40,465 bases of DNA, from contig NZ_PZJO01000011.1 of assembly GCF_003206575.1 (NCBI RefSeq), forward strand, positions 91,427 through 131,891. Reading direction: 5' to 3'. The stretch comes from Salinicola endophyticus (GTDB lineage: Bacteria > Pseudomonadota > Gammaproteobacteria > Pseudomonadales > Halomonadaceae). Of this stretch, positions 34,376 through 40,465 are shown piece by piece. Position 1 is the stretch's first letter, and every line of letters begins with the position of its first letter. The position numbers and the translations under genes are program-made. The notes under the pieces are model-generated. The model saw nothing but the letters and a program-made list of their open reading frames with translations, was not told where the DNA came from and did no database searches.

Positions 34376-35421
34376 TAGCGCACCGGCGAGGCGGCTTCGC
34401 TGATCCCCAGCCAGTGCGCCGCCGCCTGGGTCAGCTTGTTGGAGAACAGCGACCAGGGGTCGAGCGACGGCGTGTAGTCCTCCAGACTGACCTTGCCCAG
34501 GCGACTGCGCGAGAGCTGCTCCAGGTTGCTGATATCATCGATCAACCCCAGCTGCAGCGCCTGCTGGCCGGTCCATACCAGCCCGGAGAAGATGCGCGGA
34601 TCGTCGCTGAGACGCTTGCCGCGCCCCGACTTCACCGCATCGATGAACTGCTGGTGCGTGGTGTCGAGCACCGACTGCCAGAATTCGCGCTGCGCTGGCG
34701 CCACGGGTGAGAACGGATCGAGAAACGCCTTGTTCTCCCCCGAGGTGAATACCCGACGCTCGACGCCCAGCTTGTCGATCGCCCCCTGCAGCCCGAAGCC
34801 CGCACTGATCACGCCGATCGACCCCACCAGACTGGCGGGCGAGGCGTAGATCCGGTCGGCCGCCGCGGCCATATAGTAGGCGCCGCTGGCACCGATATCC
34901 TCGATTACCGCCAGGATCGGCTTGTCGCCCTGGGCTTCGAGGTAGCGAATCTCGTCATAGACCCGCTGGGACTGCACCGGGCTGCCGCCGGGGCTGTTGA
35001 TGTGCAGCACCACCGCCTCGCTGTCAGGATCGCGCCAGGCGCGCCGCAGGCCCTCGATGATGCGCTCGGCACTAGCCTGCCCCTGGGCATCGATAGGCCC
35101 CGAGACATCGACCACGCCGAGATGGCGCTCGCCACTGGCGGTGCCCTGCCCCTGGGCGAGCAGCAGGCTGTAGGCACTCAACGCCAGCCCGGCAACGACT
35201 ACCCCGGCAAACAGCAGACGGAAGAAGATCTTCCAGCGCCGCGAGCGCCGCTGCTCGGCCAGCACGTCGCCAATCCAGCGGTCGAGCAGCCGAATCTCCG
35301 CCAGCCTGACACTCTCGCTCCCGGCGCCGGATGCGGCCTCCGCCCCCTCTCGCCGGGCCTGGGCCGCCTCCGCGGAGAGTTCGGGGCCATCGGTCCAGTC
35401 GTCGTGTCGTTGATCACTCAT
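34363..35421 (-). CDS. sppA: Signal peptide peptidase SppA, 36 kDa type
   Basis: Inner-membrane serine protease of family S49 that degrades cleaved signal peptides. 352 residues. An acidic cytoplasmic tail is followed by one membrane helix (about 66-88) and the catalytic domain. Catalytic Ser179 is in DIGASGAYYMA and Lys231 in GENKAFLDPF. HINSPGGSPV is the oxyanion region. AAGGAG lies seven bases before the ATG. It is the third gene of rluC-HAD-sppA, a conserved order in Pseudomonas. Confidence 0.94.
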   Translation of the reverse strand: MSDQRHDDWTDGPELSAEAAQARREGAEAASGAGSESVRLAEIRLLDRWIGDVLAEQRRSRRWKIFFRLLFAGVVVAGLALSAYSLLLAQGQGTASGERHLGVVDVSGPIDAQGQASAERIIEGLRRAWRDPDSEAVVLHINSPGGSPVQSQRVYDEIRYLEAQGDKPILAVIEDIGASGAYYMAAAADRIYASPASLVGSIGVISAGFGLQGAIDKLGVERRVFTSGENKAFLDPFSPVAPAQREFWQSVLDTTHQQFIDAVKSGRGKRLSDDPRIFSGLVWTGQQALQLGLIDDISNLEQLSRSRLGKVSLEDYTPSLDPWSLFSNKLTQAAAHWLGISEAASPVRYQLP

Positions 35422-35460
35422 CTGCTCACTCCTTGCGCCAGATGCGCAGCGTTCGATGCG

Positions 35461-35483
35461 AACGCCTGGTGCCGTCAGGCGTT
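35461..35483 (-). terminator. Hairpin after the HAD phosphatase gene
   Basis: AACGCCTG and CAGGCGTT form an 8-bp stem with a 7-base loop at the stop codon of the HAD gene. No T-run follows; weak or a 3'-end stabiliser. Confidence 0.4.
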
Positions 35484-36195
35484 ACGCGCAGCCTTCTCGA
35501 ACCGGGCCGGGCAACAGCCACTCGACCAGACCCGCGAAATCATCGGCGACCCAGACCGGCTCACTGGCGAGCAGCCGCTCGCGTGCATGAACCCCATAGC
35601 TCACCGCCACGCGGTCCATCCCCAGCGCCCGCGCCATCTCCAGATCGTACTCGGTATCGCCGACCATGACCGCCGCTTCGGGCGGTAGCTCGCATGCCGC
35701 CAGCAGCTCTTCGAGCATCTGCGGATGCGGCTTGGAGCGGGTCTGGTCGGCGGTGCGGCTGGCCACGAACCACTCGCCGCAGCCGTGATGGTCGAAGACA
35801 CGATCAAGCCCCCGCCGACTCTTGCCGGTGGCCACCGCCAGGCTGCACTCGGACGCCTCGCGCAGCCGCGCGATACCCTCGGGCACGCCGGGAAAGAACG
35901 GAGACGGCACCTGATCGGCGACCCGAAACTGACGGCCGAAGGCCGCTTGCAGGGTGTCCCGCTCCAGCGCCCCGCTACCGGGATAGAGCGCCTCCATCGC
36001 CTCGGGCAGGCCCAGGCCGATGATGTCGCGGATCGCCGCCGGCGTCGGTGCCACCCAGCCGAGCTCGTCCGCGGCAGCCTCCATGCAGGCGACGATCCGC
36101 GCCGCCGAGTCCATCAGCGTGCCGTCCCAGTCGAAGATCACCAGCCGATAGCGGCAGGCCCGCGGCAGCGCCTGTGCACGCGTTTCAGGAGGCAT
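35482..36195 (-). CDS. HAD-superfamily hydrolase, phosphoglycolate-phosphatase-like
   Basis: 237 residues. Motif I FDWDGTLMDS has the nucleophile Asp22 and Asp24. A helical cap follows (about 35-95). Motif II is the threonine in AVATGKSRRGL, the motif III lysine lies in SKPHPQMLEELL, and motif IV is MVGDTEYDLEMARA. The fold matches subfamily IA phosphatases such as Gph, but the substrate cannot be fixed from sequence. Start at 36195, overlapping the rluC stop by 11 bases. Confidence 0.9.
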   Translation of the reverse strand: MPPETRAQALPRACRYRLVIFDWDGTLMDSAARIVACMEAAADELGWVAPTPAAIRDIIGLGLPEAMEALYPGSGALERDTLQAAFGRQFRVADQVPSPFFPGVPEGIARLREASECSLAVATGKSRRGLDRVFDHHGCGEWFVASRTADQTRSKPHPQMLEELLAACELPPEAAVMVGDTEYDLEMARALGMDRVAVSYGVHARERLLASEPVWVADDFAGLVEWLLPGPVREGCA

Positions 36196-37132
36196 GCCGC
36201 GCCCGCTCCAGCGCGCGCTCCAGCGATGCTTCCAAGGGCGCCCGCGCCTGTACATCGCGGCCGCTCTTGGGATCGGGGAAGGTCAGCGTCAGCGCGTGCA
36301 GGAACAGCCGGTCGAGCCCCAGCCCCCGGGCCATGCGCGCACCTTCCGGCGTCCCGTACTTGTCGTCGCCCAGCAGCGGGTGACCGGCGTGGGCCGCGTG
36401 CACGCGAATCTGGTGGGTGCGCCCGGTGACCGGCTCGGCCTCTATCAGCGTGACCCGCGGCAGCGTCTCGCGCACCGCAAATCGGGTGCGCGAGACCTTA
36501 CCGGCATCATCCACACGTACCCGGCGTTCGCCGTTGCCGGCGTCGTAGCGATCCAGCCGCGCACTGACGTAATCGCGCCGCGCCGGCCAGCGCCCCTGGA
36601 CCAGCGCCAGATACTTCTTCTCCATGCGCCGCTCCTTCATGGCGGCATTGAGCGACAGCAGTGCAGCCCGATTCTTGGCCAGCAGCAGGCAGCCCGAGGT
36701 GTCGCGATCGAGCCGATGCACCAGCTCGAGGAAGTCGAGATCCTCACGCACCTGGCGCAACGCCTCGATCAGCCCGATCTTGACCCCGCTGCCACCATGC
36801 ACCGCCAGCCCCGAGGGCTTGTTGATCACCAGCCAGTCGGGACTCTCGACCAGCACGCTGCCGGCGAGCAGGTTGCGCAGCCCTTCGCTGGCCTCCTTGA
36901 CCGCGCTCTCCGGCGTCAGCCGCAGCGGCGGCACACGCACGAGGTCACCACTCTGCAACCGATAGTCGGCCTTGATCCGCTTCTTGTTGACCCGTACCTC
37001 GCCCTTGCGCACGATCCGATAGATCAACGACTTCGGCGCGCCCTTGAGCCGGGTGCGCAGGAAATTGTCGATGCGCTGCCCCGCCTGGGACTCGCTGACT
37101 TCGATGAACTGGACTTCCTGGCCTTCGGCCAT
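36185..37132 (-). CDS. rluC: 23S rRNA pseudouridine synthase RluC
   Basis: Makes pseudouridine at 23S rRNA positions 955, 2504 and 2580 in E. coli. 315 residues. An S4 RNA-binding domain (about 18-75, GQRIDNFLRTRLK...VRKGEVRVNKKRIKADYRL) precedes the catalytic domain with HRLDRDTSG, catalytic Asp142. Later blocks are GRTHQIRVHAAHAGHPLLGDDKYG and FLHALTL. GAGGAG lies before the ATG. Divergent from rne, as in E. coli and Pseudomonas. Confidence 0.94.
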   Translation of the reverse strand: MAEGQEVQFIEVSESQAGQRIDNFLRTRLKGAPKSLIYRIVRKGEVRVNKKRIKADYRLQSGDLVRVPPLRLTPESAVKEASEGLRNLLAGSVLVESPDWLVINKPSGLAVHGGSGVKIGLIEALRQVREDLDFLELVHRLDRDTSGCLLLAKNRAALLSLNAAMKERRMEKKYLALVQGRWPARRDYVSARLDRYDAGNGERRVRVDDAGKVSRTRFAVRETLPRVTLIEAEPVTGRTHQIRVHAAHAGHPLLGDDKYGTPEGARMARGLGLDRLFLHALTLTFPDPKSGRDVQARAPLEASLERALERARHAS

Positions 37133-37409
37133 GCTTGACTCCTCGGCAACGCGAATCGGCGGCCTCTGGTGCCGACGGCCGGCCATTCTAACGCACTCCC
37201 CGGACGGCGCGACCTCAATTGCCGCCCGCGCGCCATTACTGTTATATTGCGATGTCGCTCGGTGGATCGTCTCCACGTCGGCGCCAGCCCCTGAATATGC
37301 TGGCCGGAGCGAAAAAATGTCTCGATCCCCCAGAGGGTTAGCGAAAGTCACACGCTCTGGGTCGATCAAAACACGTTTGGAACGCCCTGCCCCTGGCGGG
37401 AGCCACGCA

Positions 37410-37425
37410 CTGACGACAACGTCAG
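37410..37425 (+). other. Stem-loop in the rne upstream region
   Basis: CTGACG-ACAA-CGTCAG, a 6-bp stem with a 4-base loop, enclosed by CCCTGG (37391-37396) and CCAGGG (37436-37441). It is part of the leader only if transcription of rne starts upstream of it. Confidence 0.45.
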
Positions 37426-37490
37426 CGCACCTCTCCCAGGGAAACCCACAAGTATCGGTGGAAGGCGTCGCCGAACCGAACAATGCCAAG

Positions 37491-37499
37491 TGATATAGA
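37491..37499 (+). promoter_or_regulatory. Candidate extended -10 promoter for rne
   Basis: TGATATAGA fits TGnTATAAT with one mismatch in the -10 hexamer pairings that matter most (TATAGA). No good -35 at 17 bases, as allowed for extended -10 promoters. A start here gives an rne leader of about 400 bases, similar to the long leader known in E. coli. Confidence 0.4.
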
Positions 37500-37900
37500 C
37501 GGCAGTCTGCGGGACCGGATGCGGCTGATCGATGCGCACCGTGACATGTTCCGCCACCGTTTCGTACTCAACACATGTTCGTGCAGCACCCAGACAAGCA
37601 GGTCATGACAGCAGAGATGCCAAGGTAATCAGCCAGCACGCCAAAGGGCTCGACGAGCGTCGACCCGACTGTGGCCGGGTGGACAAGACGCCACGCGGCA
37701 CGCAGCGACCGGGCAGTCCTTTCGAGTCCCGACGCGGTTCCACGCGTTGGTGACACGCCAAGTTCTTTCTGGCTCACGCTAAGCTTGTTCCTCCTGCGGG
37801 GTCGCTCCACCAATGTGCGCGAGCACAGCACGACCGCTTGCGGTTCGTCGTCGCCGATTCAGGCATGCCTTCCACCGGCACGCTGAATTTGCGAGATGTC

Positions 37901-40465
37901 ATGAAAAGAATGCTGATCAATGCGACCCAACCGGAAGAGTTGCGCGTCGCCCTCGTCGATGGCCAACGCCTCTACGACCTGGACATCGAGTCCGGCGCCC
38001 GGGAACAGAAGAAGGCCAATATCTACCGGGGCAAGATCACCCGCCTGGAACCCAGCCTCGAAGCCGCCTTCGTCGACTTCGGTGCCGATCGCCACGGTTT
38101 CCTGCCGCTCAAGGAGATCTCCCGCGAGTACTTCTCCAAGGAGCCCTCGGGGCGCCCCAATATCAAGGAGGTACTCAAGGAGGGACAGGAAGTCATCGTC
38201 CAGGTCGACAAGGAGGAGCGCGGCAACAAGGGCGCGGCGCTGACCACCTTCATCAGCCTGGCCGGCCGCTTCCTGGTGCTGATGCCCAACAACCCGCGTG
38301 CCGGTGGCATCTCGCGGCGCATCGAGGGCGATGAGCGCAGCCAGCTCAAGGACGCCATGGGTCAGCTCACCCTGCCCGACAAGATGGGCGTGATCGTGCG
38401 TACCGCCGGGATCGGCCGCTCGTCGGAAGAGCTGCAGTGGGATCTCGACTACCTGGTACAGGTGTGGGAAGCGATCACCGACGAAGCGGTCAAGCGCTCT
38501 GCTCCCTTCCTGATCTACCGCGAATCCAACGTCATCATCCGTGCGATGCGCGACTACCTGCGCCAGGACATCGGCGAGGTGCTGATCGACAGCCCCGCGG
38601 TACACGAGGAGGCGCTCAGCTTCATCCGCCAGGTGATGCCCTCCTATCAGCAGAAGATCAAGCTCTACAGCGATGACGTGCCGCTGTTCTCGCGCTTCCA
38701 GATCGAATCCCAGATCGAGACCGCCTACCAGCGCGAGGTCAAGCTGCCCTCCGGCGGCTCGGTGGTGATCGACCATACCGAGGCTCTGGTCTCGATCGAT
38801 ATCAACTCGGCACGCGCCACCCGTGGCGCAGACATCGAAGAGACCGCGCTGCAGACCAACCTGGAGGCGGCCGACGAGATCGCTCGCCAACTGCGTCTGC
38901 GCGACATCGGCGGCCTGGTGGTGATCGACTTCATCGACATGTCGCCGGCGCGCAACCAGCGCGAGGTGGAGAACCGCGTGCGCGATGCGCTCAAGCTCGA
39001 CCGTGCGCGGGTCCAGATCGGCCGTATCTCCCGTTTCGGCCTGATGGAGATGTCGCGTCAGCGTCTGCGCCCGTCGCTGGGCGAGACCAGCGGCGTGGTC
39101 TGCCCGCGCTGTGACGGCCAGGGCACCATCCGCGACGTGCGCTCGATGGCTCTCTCGATCCTGCGCCTGATCGAAGAGGAGGCGATGAAGGAGCGTAGCG
39201 CGCAGATTCGCGCCATCCTGCCGGTGCCTGTCGCCACCTACCTGCTCAACGAGAAGCGCAACGTGCTCTCCGACGTCGAGCGGCGCCAGAAGGTGCGCGT
39301 GCTGCTGCTGCCCAACCCGGACATGGACACGCCACACTACGACGTCCAGCGCCTGCGCGACGACCACATCTCCGAAGAGGGCGACGAGAACAAGTCGAGC
39401 TACGAGCTATCGGTAGAGAGCGAAGCGATCAGGGAGCCGGAGACCAGCCTGGCCAAGCCGATCCAGCGCACCCAGGCGGCCGTACAGACCGTGCTCCACA
39501 CCGCCCCTGCCCCGGACTCACTGCACCAGGAGCCGGAAGCGCCCGCGCCCCAGCCGGCCGCCGCACAGCCAAAGTCGCAGCCGCAGCCGGCCAAATCCGA
39601 GCCGGCCAGGTCCGAGCCCGTCACCGCGCAGTCCCAGGCAACGCCTAACGGCGGCCTGATCCAGCTGTTCCGCGGCCTGTTCGGACGCCGCCGCGCCGAC
39701 GAAGAGGTTTCCCGCCCGGCCAGCGACGGCCAGGCGCGCAGCAGCGGCGGCAACGACAAGCCGGCATCGCAGAACGGTGGCGGTAACCGCAGCAACCGTA
39801 ACAGCGACTCGCAGCGCAGCGGCGAGCAGCAGCGCAACGGCGGTGCCAAGCGTGACGGCGACAATGGCAAGCAGGCCGACGCCGGTAACGACAACCGTCA
39901 GAGCAATCGTGGCGACAACCGCCAGGGCAACGGCAACAATCGCCGGCGCCGGCAGTCGGACGATCGTCAGAGCGGTAACGACAATCGCAACGAGGGTGGT
40001 CGTAACGGCAACCGCCAGAACGGCAACGACAGCCGTCAAGGCGGCAACGACAACCGTCAGAACGGCGGCGACAACCGCCAAAAGGATGACGGCCGCCAGG
40101 GTGGTGGTAACGATAACCGCCAGAGCGGTGACGACGCGCGCCAGCAGGGCAATCGCCAGCCCCGCCAGGAGAGCCGCGGCAAGAGCGAACGCAACAGCGA
40201 GAATCGCGCCGAGACGGCCAAGCCCGACAACGCCGGCAAGCCCAAGGCGTCGCGTCAGGCCGACACCACGGATAGCACTGCCGCCCCGCAGGAGAGCGTC
40301 GACAGCAAGCCGAAGCGCATGCGTAACAACCCGCGCAACCGCAGTCGCCAGCACGCGCTGAACCCGGCCGCTGCCGAAGAGCAGCAGCGTCTACAGGCTG
40401 CGGCCACCACGGCGGAGAGCGAAGCGCCCGAGGTCGACGCAGCCAAGGCTGACGCCAAGCCGGAA
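37901..40465 (+). CDS. rne: Ribonuclease E, N-terminal 855 codons (cut by window end)
   Basis: Endonuclease that starts mRNA decay and scaffolds the degradosome. Begins [21 protein letters not shown], as in E. coli. S1 domain about 35-125. Catalytic Asp300 ([12 protein letters not shown]) and Asp343 (VIDFIDM). Zinc-link Cys401 and Cys404 ([10 protein letters not shown]). After about residue 510 the protein becomes disordered. An amphipathic [15 protein letters not shown] (584-598) resembles the membrane-binding segment A. A DNRQ/GN-repeat, arginine-rich region follows (about 640-770), then a charged tail. The frame is open to the last base; the rest of the scaffold domain lies outside the window. 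No clear ribosome site is seen; GCGAGATGTC precedes the ATG. Confidence 0.97.
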   Translation, partial: MKRMLINATQPEELRVALVDGQRLYDLDIESGAREQKKANIYRGKITRLEPSLEAAFVDFGADRHGFLPLKEISREYFSKEPSGRPNIKEVLKEGQEVIVQVDKEERGNKGAALTTFISLAGRFLVLMPNNPRAGGISRRIEGDERSQLKDAMGQLTLPDKMGVIVRTAGIGRSSEELQWDLDYLVQVWEAITDEAVKRSAPFLIYRESNVIIRAMRDYLRQDIGEVLIDSPAVHEEALSFIRQVMPSYQQKIKLYSDDVPLFSRFQIESQIETAYQREVKLPSGGSVVIDHTEALVSIDINSARATRGADIEETALQTNLEAADEIARQLRLRDIGGLVVIDFIDMSPARNQREVENRVRDALKLDRARVQIGRISRFGLMEMSRQRLRPSLGETSGVVCPRCDGQGTIRDVRSMALSILRLIEEEAMKERSAQIRAILPVPVATYLLNEKRNVLSDVERRQKVRVLLLPNPDMDTPHYDVQRLRDDHISEEGDENKSSYELSVESEAIREPETSLAKPIQRTQAAVQTVLHTAPAPDSLHQEPEAPAPQPAAAQPKSQPQPAKSEPARSEPVTAQSQATPNGGLIQLFRGLFGRRRADEEVSRPASDGQARSSGGNDKPASQNGGGNRSNRNSDSQRSGEQQRNGGAKRDGDNGKQADAGNDNRQSNRGDNRQGNGNNRRRRQSDDRQSGNDNRNEGGRNGNRQNGNDSRQGGNDNRQNGGDNRQKDDGRQGGGNDNRQSGDDARQQGNRQPRQESRGKSERNSENRAETAKPDNAGKPKASRQADTTDSTAAPQESVDSKPKRMRNNPRNRSRQHALNPAAAEEQQRLQAAATTAESEAPEVDAAKADAKPE
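39870..40140 (+). repeat. Low-complexity DNRQ/GN repeats in rne
   Basis: Imperfect in-frame repeats based on gacaaccgtcag or gacaaccgccag encode DNRQ five times exactly, plus NGNRQ, NDSRQ and SDDRQ variants, spaced about 7-15 residues. They form the arginine-rich disordered RNA-binding region of RNase E. Confidence 0.85.

Larger units (their letters stand above)
37133..37900. other. Divergent intergenic region and rne leader
   Basis: 768 bases without a supported gene. In E. coli the rne leader is long and structured and mediates autoregulation, and this region looks similar. It holds a CCCAGAG/CTCTGGG stem reinforced by GATC/GATC (37324-37367), a CTGACG-ACAA-CGTCAG hairpin (37410-37425) enclosed by CCCTGG/CCAGGG (37391-37441), and an extended -10 at 37491-37499. 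On the minus strand TATAAC (37241-37246) and TAGAAT (about 37187-37192) are weak candidates for rluC. Confidence 0.55.

Noticed and set aside
37859-39367. 502-codon frame opposite rne
   Set aside because: Complete overlap with the catalytic part of RNase E, whose motifs are unambiguous.
39518-40354. 278-codon frame opposite the rne tail, rich in A/V/L and resembling a membrane protein
   Set aside because: The hydrophobic look results from reading the GNDNRQ repeats backwards. Low-complexity shadow.

Overview
The window is a GC-rich, gene-dense stretch of a gammaproteobacterial chromosome. Gene order points to the Pseudomonas/Oceanospirillales side, and a halophile of the Halomonadaceae type is my best guess; this is inferred from synteny and composition, not from a database match. 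No rRNA, tRNA, CRISPR array, transposase or integrase is visible.

Layout. (1) 65-4928: DNA/RNA enzymes, namely the DinG iron-sulfur helicase, an RhlB-type DEAD-box RNA helicase, a small basic protein and exonuclease III. (2) 5046-10417, minus strand: a six-gene TonB energy-transduction operon (DUF3450, a long ExbB-like TtpC-type protein, ExbB, ExbD, TonB, a repeat-rich periplasmic protein), as in the TonB2 systems of Vibrio and Shewanella. (3) 10697-15047, plus strand: an iron-uptake module made of a 40-codon leader ORF coupled to an AraC regulator, a TonB-dependent siderophore receptor, a four-helix membrane protein and a small soluble STAS/SpoIIAA-like protein. (4) 15179-18920: electron-transfer flavoprotein (etfBA) divergent from ETF-ubiquinone oxidoreductase. 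(5) 19002-22645: a mercaptopyruvate-type sulfurtransferase, a UvrD-like helicase and a DUF1285 protein. (6) 22747-33315, minus strand: the conserved yceD-rpmF-plsX-fabD-fabG-acpP-fabF-pabC-mltG-tmk-holB-pilZ-tatD cluster for fatty-acid synthesis and cell growth. (7) 33776-37132: yceF, sppA, a HAD phosphatase and rluC. (8) 37901 to the end: the first 855 codons of rne (RNase E), cut by the window edge.

The housekeeping blocks are ordinary. The accessory signal is at 10.4-15.0 kb. Two Fur-like boxes, an exact 14-bp element present in opposite orientation inside the araC leader ORF and upstream of the receptor, and the ATGA-coupled leader ORF suggest one iron-responsive circuit. The adjacent TonB operon would power the receptor, and the two small downstream proteins have no assigned role. 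Other points worth checking are five 24-bp repeats in front of pilZ, each carrying a Shine-Dalgarno-like core; a strong terminator inside the mltG-tmk junction; a near-consensus promoter that would make the yceD mRNA almost leaderless; and a structured leader plus a DNRQ-repeat tail in rne.
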